A stretch of 64,000 nucleotides of DNA from Bugulina stolonifera (taxonomy: Eukaryota; Bryozoa; Gymnolaemata; Cheilostomatida; Bugulidae): positions 1,925,068-1,989,067 of the forward strand of contig OW285197.1 of the NCBI GenBank assembly GCA_935421135.1, given 5' to 3'. The notes under the pieces were generated by a model. The model had not been told where the DNA came from. It saw only the letters and a program-made list of their open reading frames with translations, and did not search any database. The translations under genes and the position numbers were made by a program. Shown here in pieces: positions 46,201-56,130 of the stretch (positions are counted from its first letter, which is position 1; every line of letters starts with the position of its first letter).

Positions 46201-49200
46201 TTACTATGAATAAGAAACGTTCAACCTGGTCTCTCGTCCGCAGAGTGGTATGTACATGTGCATAATATTAGTATCAAGGGATTGTAGTTGTCTTAAACCA
46301 AGACATACGTGTACTAGCTCTAAATGGTACGGTTCCTTTAAACCTTTAAACGGTTCCTTTAAACAAGGAAGCAAAGTGCTAATTGGCTCAACTGGTGAAT
46401 TACAGTTTACAACTCAGTTCAGTATTGATTTTCACAATGGACGGTTTTCATGTAATCCATTTAAGTTTATCCGGACCACAGATGATACCCTACTGACCCC
46501 ATCTACACGATGGGCACTGTTTACATAGCTACTAAATAAACGAGCTCATATCCACATGCAGACACTCTAGAAAGCACATGCTCAACCATGGAATCACTTG
46601 ATACACCAAGATTAGTCCTAATCTCTTTAGCTACATGTATATAGCAGTAAGCCAAACAATCGCTACATATAAAACACCTTAACCATGTCCTTGTCTATTT
46701 GTAGTATTATGTCTCTTTTATCTGATGATTGCTATATATTTCATTCCAGTATATAGCATGAAACTAATAGTTATAAAAGAGATAAAACAGTGAGATTCTA
46801 CCAAATATTAATTAGCTCTGTTGTAAACATTGAGCACTTTGACTGAGATTCAGCAGTGCATAAACTCGTGTATTACTCCATATAGCTACTACTGTATATT
46901 GCTGTTGTTATACAAGCATGAGTATGTTGGAGTTGTCAATAACTTGACAAATTGAATATCACAGGTCACTTGTCACAGGTCACTAGTAGACAAAATCATT
47001 GTAGAGCAGAATGTGCCAGTGTTATTGGCTTGCATGTACAGTGCACAGTGCAGTGCACATTAGGCTGGGCCATTCACCGTTCCATGTAAAACCGCTATCT
47101 ATATATCTATCTATTCTTGATAAATTGCTTTGCTACTAATTTGGAGTTGTCTTAAATTCAATCTGAAGTGAACAATTCTTAGCTTACTGATTATATAATT
47201 TTGATTTTTGTAAATAGTAATCATACCTGCCAAGGTTTTCCTATTTGACGCATACCTGCCAAGGTCTCCCCCTTGGCGCATACCTGCCAAGGTCTCCCCA
47301 CTTTGAACAAACCTGCCAGCGTCTCCCTTTTGTCACATACCTGCCACAGTCCCCCATTAGAAAGGAGATTACCCCTTTTAAACTCCTTGCTCAAGAGTTG
47401 CGCTCTACTCATTCTCATAGCCTGTGGTCTCACAATACGCAGGTGCGCAGCGATAGACTGAGACGTAGAGCTAGGAGTAAGGGCAGTACCAGCATACAAC
47501 AGAACGGAGTGTTTGGAGTACAGGCTAAGAAGCTGAGCTACTATGGTCAGAGGAGTGCCCTAGCTCTTGGTCACTCTGGTCAAGGTAAGCTATTAGAGTC
47601 ATGTTGTGGTCATTGATAGAAGACTGACAGAAAAACGTAAGGTTAGTGTTGAGTCGAATGATAACTTCCTTTGGCTCTAATATTCAATCATGAGAGGATC
47701 TCCCATGTATGTCATCTTCTGGTACAATTCCGTTGGTTCTACGATACCAGCTCACTGCTACCTATCGCAACTGGTGGATTCCAGTAAGGTCCAGTGTTGC
47801 ATAGTTTCATGTGGTCTTAGGTATTTGTCTGTGGTTGGGGTGACACCATATAGTTGAGAAGGCAACTTCTCCAACTAGAATGAAAAAGCACAAAATTACA
47901 TGCGTGTAGATGTGAATCCCTGACTGGGGTTTGGACCCATGGCCTTTACTAACGTATAATTTTGCCGTGGCCTACATATAGTAAATGTGTAATGTTGTAA
48001 TGACTTCGGTGTATATCGTATGATGATATTATGACATATATATTCACCTAGATACGAGTATATCCGATAAAGGGCCACACATCCACCACTCCAAGTCACA
48101 CCGAGAGATCTCTTCCTCTCATGTCGCTCCACATTCACCTAACCCTATTGACATCACATTAACCGACACTGATGCAGTTGCTGCTGTCGCAAGTGCTAGC
48201 AGGTGAGTTATGTGTGTATGGGTAGAGAACTGTAGCAAGTGCTAGCAGCTGAGTTATGTTTGTATGGGTAGAGAACTTTAGCAAGTGCTAGCAGGTGAGT
48301 TATGTGTGGAGAACTGTGGCAAGTGTTAGCAGGTCAGTTATGTGTGTGTGCATTGTATGTCAATCGGCATGTGGTAGCAGATAAGTTTTGTTTGTATATG
48401 TATAACTGTGGCATGTGATCAAGAAGTAGTTTATTTGTATACGGGCCAATCTGGGTTTCTGGCTTGCTTGCTATTAGGTATTTGCATGTACATGTACATA
48501 ATATGTGTCACCCTTGTGTACGCTACCTTATATATATTTACTTTATATACAGTATATTATGTACATATATATGTATGACTTTAGTGTTTCAATAGCCTGT
48601 TTTTACTACAATACCTGTGTAGTTATAAGCATATGTGTACTGATATAAAAGTCATACTCTCCCTAGTTCTATTGCTCTGTTGATCCTATATCCATATGCA
48701 TTTGCTATATAAAATGAGCCTGTCAACTGCTAAGATTATTGTTGTTAGGAGGAAGGAATGGATATTAAACAAACCACTTGTGAATAATTACCTGAATGAG
48801 GTGTGATAATTTTTATCGTTAGAGCTCAAGTTCATGGCAGTGCCGTTAACGTGACATTGGTAAAAAAACTTAAGGTCACCATTGTCCGCCCAGTAAGGAG
48901 ATCAAGATTTTGAGATAACTACCGTTACACTTGTTAGCTTATTACATGTACTGCCTGTGAACAATTGTTTATATCTTATGTTCACTATCACCAACATTTA
49001 CATATTATTATTTAGTGCTAACAATGCTGGAACTTCATTACAAAGCACCTCTCCAGTAGCATCACTAAGCAACTCTGTCAAAATACCACCAGCTGGTGAA
49101 GAGGAGAAGCCAACAGATAGTCAGGGAGTAAGTGAGGGCACAAGGAAGAGGAAGAAGAAAACCAGGTAGTGCCTACACTTGTACCTCCACATTATTTGAT

Positions 49201-49775
49201 ACAGATTCACCTTCTAACTTTTACTGATAATTTCTGGTTAGATAGACAAGGGTCTGAATTGATCTACATGTACATTTGTATCATATCTCCATTTGGGATC
49301 GGTAATCATCTTCACCACGTAGGATTGTGAAGGCCTTATGTGTACTGCCTAAAACCTACTTGAGATCTGGGTAGAAAGGTGAAGGCTACTCCATCTAAGG
49401 TTGTAATGGTGTTAGTTAGTCCCTATAGCAACTATACTCAACACTATTATTTCAAGACTTGGTGTTAGTTAGTTGGCAATTGAGCAGCCAGGAACTGGTT
49501 TCCACCCATAAAAATGTGTGTATTGAGTTGTCCTTTCCTGTACCAATAAGAGAGGACAATTCTAAATTAGCCCCTCCTTGACACACTTCACTCATCTAAT
49601 TTCCAGATCTCTGTTCCGTAAAGCTGTGGAGCGAAATAGACTGATTATGAATGAGAATAATCTTTTGGAAGTGGAAGGTACTGAGGCTATACCCACCCCG
49701 CAACACAATCTACCACCCCTTAGAGTGGCTCCTAAAGTAGCCAAGGATCCACCAGAACAGAAAGGGTCATCATGA
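28271..49775 (+). CDS. Unrecognised type I membrane protein, 20 exons, 927 residues
   Basis: Exons: 28271-28358, 28784-28896, 29923-30121, 30561-30713, 31069-31133, 31806-31914, 32438-32577, 33546-33696, 34091-34255, 37518-37601, 38048-38246, 39058-39146, 41961-42018, 44143-44346, 45743-45907, 46058-46247, 47443-47584, 48052-48202, 49016-49165, 49607-49775. All phases join. The N-terminus resembles a signal peptide (AELLVAVVYLLARVQ). The ectodomain (about 30-206) has six Cys and N-x-S/T sites. One membrane segment, GVLVVGVVILAIALILL, lies at about 210-226. The roughly 700-residue cytoplasmic tail is Ser/Arg-rich, with a PPPSY motif (near 560) that could bind WW domains, NNSYDEV (near 271) and a KRKKKTR basic patch. 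I know no family match. A receptor-like or adhesion role is inference. The exon 14 acceptor (44142) is the least certain. Confidence 0.85.
28615..28755 (+). repeat. 21-bp tandem repeat before exon 2 of the membrane protein gene
   Basis: GACCTATATACCTGTTTCTA plus T, about 6.5 copies, ending 28 bases before the exon 2 acceptor. Confidence 0.9.
29153..29873 (+). repeat. 34-bp minisatellite, about 21 copies
   Basis: The unit starts GCATGTGTATTAGCAYCACT. The only frequent variation is one C/T position, alternating in a non-random order. It lies in intron 2 of the membrane protein gene, 50 bases before exon 3. Confidence 0.93.
31165..31395 (+). repeat. GACTGAATGACTCACC-type tandem repeat
   Basis: Irregular copies of a 16-20-bp unit (ACTGAATGACTCACCAACC), including a longer block of about 64 bp repeated twice. 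It starts about 35 bases after the exon 5 donor. Confidence 0.8.
32296..32396 (+). repeat. 17-bp tandem repeat
   Basis: TACTTACATTGTACATG, about five copies, ending roughly 40 bases before the exon 7 acceptor. It resembles the 13-mer of the large array at 39.4-41.96 kb. Confidence 0.85.
33249..33530. mobile_element. 282-bp insertion flanked by a 17-bp duplication of a splice acceptor
   Basis: CTCATGTGTTTATAGGT occurs at 33232-33248 and 33531-33547, directly flanking this stretch. The second copy holds the acceptor of exon 8 (AG at 33544-33545). The inserted body shares blocks such as GATGAGCTAGGGATG with 38536-38790, so it is a dispersed repeat. The length and 17-bp duplication suggest a SINE-type insertion, though no tRNA head or poly(A) tail is clear. 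Confidence 0.7.
34392..37277. mobile_element. Giant foldback element, 2.9 kb, arms of about 1.15-1.2 kb
   Basis: The ends are GGGCCATTCCATGGGGA and TCCCCATGGAATGGCCC, with a CATT duplication on each side (34388-34391, 37278-37281). The arms (34392 to about 35613 and about 36133-37277) pair almost completely, with small indels. Only about 520 bp in the middle is unpaired. No transposase ORF is visible; the 75-codon ORF at 35746 shows no known motif. It fills most of intron 9 of the membrane protein gene. It is a non-autonomous foldback element; the superfamily is unassigned. Confidence 0.88.
37318..37430 (+). repeat. TAGTATTAGTATCAG microsatellite
   Basis: Imperfect TAGTRTTAGTA/TCAG repeats just before exon 10 of the membrane protein gene. 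Confidence 0.75.
38536..38790. repeat. Second copy of the 33.25-kb dispersed repeat
   Basis: It shares ordered blocks with 33263-33520: ACTTAAACTT at the start, GATGAGCTAGGGATG, AAAAGCCC/ATAGCCC, CAGYCATCTTG and GGATTTTTAT. It lies in intron 11 of the same gene. Confidence 0.7.
39400..41960 (+). repeat. 2.5-kb satellite of 13-mers with 39-bp and 819-bp higher order
   Basis: Basic 13-mers are TACTTACATTGTA, TACTTATGTTATA and TACTTACATTACA. They combine into 39-bp units, with an 819-bp (63 x 13) segment tandemly duplicated. Landmarks at 40266 and 40604 recur at 41085 and 41423. The last 13-mer, TACTTACATGTAG, is the acceptor of exon 13 (41961). Long ORFs here arise because the unit has few stops in any frame. 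Confidence 0.95.
42205..42627 (+). repeat. 36-bp minisatellite, left part
   Basis: The unit is TGTTGATTGTATATACAGTA plus TGGACTAGTGAGTAAC, about 11-12 copies, with occasional two- or three-base expansions in the TATA part. The array is split by the hAT-like element at 42628-43906 and resumes at 43907. Confidence 0.93.
42628..43906. mobile_element. hAT-like non-autonomous transposon with 8-bp duplication
   Basis: The ends are CAGAGATGCCCAAA and its counterpart TTTGGGCATCCCTG. They are flanked by the identical 8-bp GTATATAC at 42620-42627 and 43907-43914. CAGRGATGCCCAAA-type ends with 8-bp duplications are the hAT signature. No transposase ORF is seen. Inside, 43236-43362 and 43447-43573 form a long inverted repeat (about 127-bp arms). 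It is inserted in the 36-bp minisatellite. Confidence 0.9.
43907..44130 (+). repeat. 36-bp minisatellite, right part
   Basis: About six copies of the same unit as 42205-42627. Each contains TGTATATACAG, a splice-acceptor-like string, and the array ends about 12 bases before exon 14 (44143). Confidence 0.92.
44383..44478 (+). repeat. 31-bp tandem repeat, three copies
   Basis: GTAGTACACTCTGTTATACA plus TGCAGTATACG, starting about 37 bases after the exon 14 donor. Confidence 0.85.
45312..45554. mobile_element. MITE (243 bp) with possible TAA duplication
   Basis: Terminal inverted repeats of about 65 bp: TGCTACATTCACATTGCCGT at the left and its complement at 45535-45554. TAA flanks both ends, which would fit a PIF/Harbinger-type insertion. 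Inner arms contain CCAACGCTAACCACA and its complement. It lies in intron 14 of the membrane protein gene. Confidence 0.75.
47223..47350 (+). repeat. About 29-bp tandem repeat, five diverged copies
   Basis: Units start CATACCTGCCAAGGTCTCCC, in intron 16, about 90 bases before exon 17. Confidence 0.8.
47800..47960 (-). mobile_element. SINE-like fragment with tRNA-related head
   Basis: On the minus strand, CCATGGGTCCAAACCCCAGT resembles a tRNA B-box region and shares AAACCCCAGTCAGG with the SINE at 12.1 kb. The downstream body, GTGTCACCCCAACCACAGAC, recurs in similar form around 57385-57425. Boundaries are approximate. Confidence 0.45.
48190..48345 (+). repeat. Donor-containing tandem repeat at exon 18, about 3-4 copies
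   Basis: GCAAGTGCTAGCAG|GTGAGTT at the end of exon 18 is repeated downstream near 48230, 48277 and 48320 in units of about 46 bp. The second copy has lost the GT (CTGAGTT) and the fourth reads GTCAGTT. Confidence 0.85.
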
Positions 49776-50523
49776 TATGATATAGGGCTAATATAGATGG
49801 ATACCTAACTGGATTGAATAAAAGCGTACCTGCCAGCCTGATGTATATATTAATCAGGCTGTCTGCTGCATAACAACAATTAATATTCAATTATAATTAT
49901 ATTTCCAACTTAAAATTGTTGTAGTAATGGTGTCATTACATGGTGAATAATAAAAAATGCAGTGATTTTCCATACAAGACACAAATAATCTGTGTAAAGT
50001 CAACCTTGGTATTGTTTTGTTATGGGCATTGACTGTAATGCTATGTCTTCCAATGTACAGTCACTGTTAAGAAGGTCAGAAAGGACAACTTTCCACTGTA
50101 ATCAATACAACTAAGCAACTCCATTACGATAATGAGAAATTGTATCATCCAAGCCAGTATGTACCAAGTACATAGGTAGTTCTACTAAAATAGCCACTGT
50201 TTGGTGGATAGCAAGTACATGCACCTGCAGAGATAATACAAGCACCTGCTGAAGCAGAGCAAGCTCCTGCTGAGGTAGCACAACTACAACAAGTATATAC
50301 CTGGTCTCACTAAGTCTGTTATATTGTACCAAGAATTAATGTAATGTAACTGTTTTGTTTCTTATATAGATGTATCATTTGTCTTCACGTAATTACCTAC
50401 AAAAATAAAATCTCAACCACAAAAACAGATGGAATAAAACATAACACTGCACAAGCTAGTAGATGGTTGCTAGTAGACCAAACTACTACAGAATATATCA
50501 GAGTCACTCAGAGATTCGATATG
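49776..50523. other. Short intergenic stretch between convergent genes
   Basis: AATAAA at 49817-49822 lies 42 bases after the stop of the membrane protein gene and is its likely polyadenylation signal. The rest is AT-rich and should hold the 3' UTR of PPP1R11 on the minus strand. No other gene is visible. Confidence 0.6.
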
Positions 50524-52750
50524 CTAAGATTTGCCTGCCCCTGTTCCACCTGAATGCTGGTAACACTTGCCCTTATGACCTTTACAGTGATCTGTCTCAT
50601 CGGAAGACGAATCAGACTCGTCAGATGAACTCTCTCCAAATAGCTTGGGTTTCCTGTATATGCAGCAGCCTGGGGAATAGATATGTATAGCATTGTACTA
50701 TGTATGCTGCTATGTAGGCTATATAATACATAATACTAATGTAGATAATAATATGTTGTATTATAAATGAGTATGCAGCAGCATAGTGGCAAATTTGGAG
50801 TTGTCTGCCTTCAGTATGGTGCAAAGCATGAAATGATTTCAATGCAGGGCAAGGACCTCTAACATTGTCTTATATTGATCACTAGACTGAAGCTGACCAT
50901 CGTACTGTTGACCTCAGATGGCCTACATGAACCTCGGACTGATGGACTCAACCAAATTATAAGTAAGACAACTCCAGCTAAATGTGATATTATCAGAGCG
51001 GATAGTTCTTCCACTCTATCCACTCAATGGTAATAATTAGAATGGCAAACAACTTCAAATTAACGGTATAATGCAAGGTACATAAATAAAATAGACAGCA
51101 ATATAATTAACAATACCATGTATATTACCTGGTAACACTGTGTATTACCTGGTAACACTGTTTATTACCTGGTAACCATGTGTATTACCTGGTAACACTG
51201 TGTATTACCTGGTAACACTGTGTATTACCTGGTAACCATGTGTATTACCTGGTAACACTGTTTATTACCTGGTAACCATGTGTATTACCTGGTAACACTG
51301 TTTATTACCTGGTAACCATGTGTATTACCTGGTAACACTGTGTATTACCTGGTAACACTGTGTATTACCTGGTAACACTGTTTATTACCTGGTAACCATG
51401 TGTATTACCTGGTAACACTGTGTATTACCTGGTAACACTGTGTATTACCTGGTAACACTGTGTATTACCTGGTAACACTGTGTATTACCTGGTAACACTG
51501 TGTATTACCTGGTAACAATGTGTATTACCTGGTAACACCGTGTATTACCTGGTAACCATGTGTATTACCTGGTAACCATGTGTATTACCTGGTAACCATG
51601 TGTATTACCTGGTAACACTGTGTATTACCTGGTAACACTGTGTATTACCTGGTAACACTGTGTATTACCTGGTAACACTGTGTATTACCTGGTGACCATG
51701 TGTATTACCTGGTAACACTGTGTATTACCTGGTAACCATGTGTATTACCTGGTAACCATGTGTATTACCTGGTAACCATGTGTATTACCTGGTAACACTG
51801 TGTATTACTTACACTTTGACTTCTTCTTGCCCATCCCCTCATTATCAACTGTCTCCTCGGTCCATTTTATTTTCTTTGTAGTTTTTGGTTTTCTCAGTAC
51901 AAGAGTAACATGCTGTTGAGAAGTTTCCTTCTCTTTCTGTAAAGTCAAATACTTTCTGCCTCACTGAGCAAGACTAGAGAGAAGATAACTCCCCACATAT
52001 AATTTACTAGAGGCTATAAAAGCAGACTACTCGACTCTGCAGGCATAGGCCTACTGTTTATTGTCAGTTGGATATGTATTAGATATTCTAAAGATTTATT
52101 TTAATTAGGTCAGAGTTAGTAAGACCCATGGCTCTACTCAATGATATATATTTTAGAAATTCAGAGTTGTCATGTCCCAAGTTGGCTCCAAGATTTGTTC
52201 AAAGACTACCATTGTTTGATATCGGTATGGTCAATTAAAAAAGTCCACTGACAATATAGAATTGTAGTACCTTTGAACTAAATTGTGAGGAATCCAACTA
52301 TAGCATGGAAGTTAACACTTTATGCATAACTTTTGAAATTCCTCCATTAGAAACTGCATGGATGACCTATAGGCGACATACAATAGGTAAAGGGACATTT
52401 TGAAAAGACAGTTTGAAACGGGACGCTTCACAACCAGACGTTTCACAACCAGACAGTTCACAACTGTAGATTACATTTAGAAGAACACAACCCATGGATG
52501 ATCAATTTTAATCAATTAAATAAATAAATGGGGTTGAAAATAAAAATAAAATAAAATCTGGTGGTTGAGGTTTGGGGTTTCGAAATGTCCTGCTTTGAAC
52601 TGTCTTTTCCAAACAGTTGCAAATTGTATACACTGAGGTCACCTCAATGCCATGTTAAGGTCAGAAAGGTAGACATACCTGCTGCTGCTCAGTGACTGTT
52701 TCAGTAATGACCTGCGTCTGAAGGCCGCCACTAGGATTAATATTAGACAT
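50524..52750 (-). CDS. PPP1R11: Protein phosphatase 1 inhibitor-3 (PPP1R11/YPI1), 3 exons
   Basis: Exons on the minus strand: 52750-52679, 51936-51813, 50669-50524, giving 113 residues (the human protein is 126). The N-terminus is MSNINPSGGLQTQVITETVT. Then come TLVLRKPKTTKKIKWTEETV with the RVxF-type PP1-docking motif KIKW (46-49), DNEGMGKKKSKCCCIYRKPK with the Cys triplet 66-68, and an acidic Ser/Asp stretch. A His/Cys-rich tail, HCKGHKGKC, ends the protein. The family binds and inhibits PP1 catalytic subunits, also in a complex with SDS22, mainly in the nucleus. Intron 2 (1.1 kb) starts with a donor-linked 20-bp minisatellite. The gene is convergent with the upstream membrane protein gene. 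Confidence 0.93.
51113..51806 (-). repeat. 20-bp minisatellite at the PPP1R11 exon 2 donor, about 35 copies
   Basis: On the plus strand the unit is TGTATTACCTGGTAACACTG (variants CCATG, TTTATT). On the minus strand, the sense strand of PPP1R11, each unit reads CAGTGTTACCAGGTAATACA, holding a CCAG|GTAATA donor-like site. The array begins 7 bases after exon 2 ends at 51813. Confidence 0.95.
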
Positions 52751-53504
52751 TCTTTTGGTTGTAGAGTTGAGTGTGTCGATAGCTAGATGACTACATTAGC
52801 ATCCACTCACTGTATGGACATCAATCTCTCTAATACTGAGCTAAAATAAGTAGATACTTCTAGAGTCTGTCACATGGTGAACATCACGGCATGTATCATC
52901 AGAAAAGCTAACAATAGCAGCTAGAATATCAGTTGCTTGTGGGACGTTCATTTGTTTCAATGAGTTTCCATCGCCTTGTGTTAAATTAATTTGTGACACA
53001 GAAGTACGCAACATATACATGTACATCCCTCCAATCGCTACAGTATCACTGTCACTGACGGTTCGTTCTAAGCGTTGACATCGCATAAGTTTTGGGAAAT
53101 GTGGAAACGTATAAAATAAACAAATAGGTTAAACATAATCTAAAAGTCTGCTCATAATTGATTAAGTTATGACTTCACACCCCAACATCTACGTTATATG
53201 TACATGTATATGCTAATGTAATATGTATGATCAGCAAAAGAAATATTCCACACCAACTCGAATTTATCTATATTATGTACTTGAGCTGAGCTACCAGTAC
53301 TTGACCTGACCTACCAGTACTTGACCCTTTCACTCTTTGAAAAAGCATTTTAATTTTACATGTTGTCCTTGCGGGTGGTCCTACATGGCTCACAAACCTA
53401 ACACCCATACTTGAGAATGAGTCTTGCCAAAGTCTGAGAAGCACCAAAACAAGACTGGGCATAGGAAATGTGACCTTAAAATATGATATTTTCATCCAGC
53501 TGTA
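52751..53504. other. PPP1R11 upstream region, no supported gene
   Basis: This should contain the PPP1R11 promoter and 5' UTR. A minus-strand 81-codon ORF (52841-53086) lies here, but I found no family match and no splice path into PPP1R11. A two-copy repeat, CTACCAGTACTTGACC, occurs at 53289-53326. Confidence 0.45.
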
Positions 53505-54482
53505 GTTCAAAAAGTAGGTGGAAAGTTGTTACAATTTCTTTCCAATAATAGGTATGATTTTCTCTTTTTGGGAGTTGTTTTTTCTATTCCTCAAGAGATA
53601 TTTTGCAAAAAAAAATTTTTCTAGGCAACCCATGGTTCTCAGGTTATATCCCATAATGTAAGGTGACCTTCATTGCCATTTCCTAATTTTCTAAGGATAG
53701 CTGAAATTCCCTTAGTGGAAGAGCAGAGATGTGTAATAAAATTCCTAGTAAAAACAGGGAAGAAAAAGTCTGACATTATTGATAGTTTACACCAAGCATT
53801 TGGTGAGTCTGTGATGTGTAAAAGTAGTATCTACAACTGGATAAAAAGATTTGAAGATGGTCACACCAGTGTCAAAGATGAGCAAAGGTCTGGCAGCCCA
53901 ACATTAAGCAGGAATGCAGAGAACATTGCTTTTATCCGCATCAAAATCTATGGAGACAGGAGACTAACATGCAGAGAACTTTCTGAAAAGTGCGGTTTGT
54001 CTATTGGATCAGTTTACACTATTCTCACTCAAGACCTGGAGATGAGACGTGTGACAGCAAAGTTTGTCCTGCGGTTGTTAACTGAGGACCACACAAAGCC
54101 CTCAGGACCAAGGAATGGCTAACAAAGAACGGTGTCTTTTTTGTTGACAAACCTCCCTACTCACCAGATTTAGCTCCCAATGACTTTTATTTGTTTCCCA
54201 AGACCAAGTTTACGCTGATAGGAGAGTGTTTCGAAGGCATTGTGGCCATTCAAGCTAACACCGATCGAGTTCTCAAGAGTCTGAAACCGGATGATTTTGG
54301 GCACTGTATAGAAAAGTGGCAGGGGAGGTGGCAGAGATGGATAGATTGTAATGGAGATTATTTTGAGGGTGATGCACATTAATAGTTTAGTATGTGAAAT
54401 TTATGTGAAGCTCAGTCACTTTTAACCCAAATAAAATGACGATAATTTAAAATGTCCATCTACTTTTTGAACGCACCTCGTA
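53505..54482 (+). mobile_element. mariner-type transposon relic
   Basis: Inverted ends: GTTCAAAAAGTAGGTGGA near 53508 and, at the right, TCCATCTACTTTTTGAAC followed by GCACCTCG|TA. The left end is degraded outside the TTCAAAAAGTA core. The transposase inside is interrupted and lacks its central part. About 980 bp remain, against roughly 1.3 kb for a full-length mariner. Confidence 0.85.
53673..54382 (+). pseudogene. mariner transposase with deleted catalytic centre
   Basis: The N-terminal helix-turn-helix region is intact in one frame to 54122. It includes KSSIYNWIKRFEDGHTSVKD and a second HTH around CGLSIGSVYTIL. After TEDHTKPSG the frame breaks. The C-terminus resumes in another frame with PPYSPDLAPNDFYLFPK, the block with the third catalytic Asp, and ends RWIDCNGDYFEGDAH at 54382. 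The segment with the first two catalytic Asp residues is missing, so it cannot encode a working transposase. Confidence 0.9.
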
Positions 54483-54974
54483 TGAGTTTTTCTAACTAAC
54501 CGAAAGATTGAGTGGAAGGTTTGTGCCTCATTTGAACAAACTTTGATAAGAAAACCTGTGCTAGCTTGATCTAGATATAGTTAAATTTCAGCTTATCCGC
54601 TGCAGTGACCTCAGCACAGGCCCTGTGACGGCCCTATGTCTATGCTGACAGCATTGTTGGCAGTGTGTGTAGCAGGACCATTGAGGGGCCCACATAGGCC
54701 TACATGTAAGTAGACTCTACATCATCTGAGTTGTGTGTTGATTTCACAGACTGATTGATAATAGACTATAAAATGGCATAAGCAGTACCTATAATAGGCT
54801 CATATCTATTCCTGTAACATCTTTAACATCTTCTTTTAGTTAAAAATAGCATGTCTACATGTATAAAAAGAAGAACATACTGATTTCAAAAAATATGAAC
54901 TTTAACATGATTTGGACCAACAGTATTCAGGCTATTGCTAGAACTTCATTGGTAAAACATGGGAGAACAAAATG

Positions 54975-55340
54975 AATAAAGGGAATCTTTACAAAATCAC
55001 TGGCTCCAGGCCTTTAACCTCCAGACTAAAGTTTCTCCGTCTATGCTGGAGTGGATGTGTCAATAGGATGCCTCAACACAGAATCTACCGACTACTTCTA
55101 CATGGGAGTACTAAAGCAGGGGGCGAGACAAACTGGATTTCAACTCCGGTTTAAAGATTTCATCGAGCATAACCTCAAAGACTTTGATATTGAACCGACA
55201 TCCTGAACTACCCTTTTCAGAGATCGGCCCTACTAGATACTGGCTGTGGCCATGATGCCAATTGTAACTTGAAAAGAAAATGTCTAAGGTGTCACAGACA
55301 AACGTTAAGGAGCCAAGCATTGTCACCCGTGACAGACACG
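54975..55340 (+). mobile_element. LINE ORF2 C-terminal fragment
   Basis: The plus strand encodes LKFLRLCWSGCVNRMPQHRI, then LLLHGSTKAGG. After a frame break come RFKDFIEHNLKDFDIEPTS and FRDRPY. This is the conserved tail seen after the reverse transcriptase in many non-LTR elements (LRWxGHVxRMPxxRxPxxLLYGxLxxG...RFKDxLKxxLK). Stops and frameshifts show it is dead. It appears to be a different LINE family from the fragment at 25.75 kb. Confidence 0.82.
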
Positions 55341-56076
55341 TGCCAACATGACACTAAATACTGGCCATGTAGCATTAGATACTAGCAACTGCTAACAATG
55401 ATACACATAAACAGCACACGCTATATACACAGAGTGCTTACTGGCCAGTCCTGCAATTCCAATCTACATATTCATGTTGTAGGCCTAGTAATGATTGCAC
55501 TATAGGCTACAATGTATACATGACTTATACAACACTTACACTGCCTACACCTTGTGTACTTGTAAAAATCTTCTGTGTAGTCTCATTTACACACAGCCTA
55601 GATGTTACTTGTGGTGTGCATCCTTATAGCTAGCCTTGATATACTCGGAGTGCTGCTAGTAGCGCCGATGAAGCACGAATGATAAATAGGTAGACAATTG
55701 AGACCTGTTTTTTACATATACATACACTGTAGCCTACAAAACTTTTATACTCTACATTGTCTTGCCAGAACCCAAGTCAAAGTCACAAATCACCCATGTC
55801 TCCAAGTCTAGTTACATTGATGAGCAAGTCAAGTCAACAATTTAGCAAGCCGAAGTTAAGTCTGCTTGTGACTCTACTATTGTGACTATAACTATAACTA
55901 TTGATTTTAACTCACAGAAAAGACCAAACCATTTTGAACTTCTCATTCTTTCTAGCCTTTTTCTTACTATAACTATATAGGCCTAATTAAATCACTCAGG
56001 CCTGAAAGTTTTAAACAGTGGACTTGAACTGCCTACACGAATAAATTAAAACTCATTTATATCCTAATATAACTAA

Positions 56077-56130
<54 letters not shown>

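Noticed and set aside
52841..53086. 81-codon minus-strand ORF upstream of PPP1R11
   Set aside because: It has a somewhat protein-like composition but no known family, and no in-frame splice route to PPP1R11 was found.
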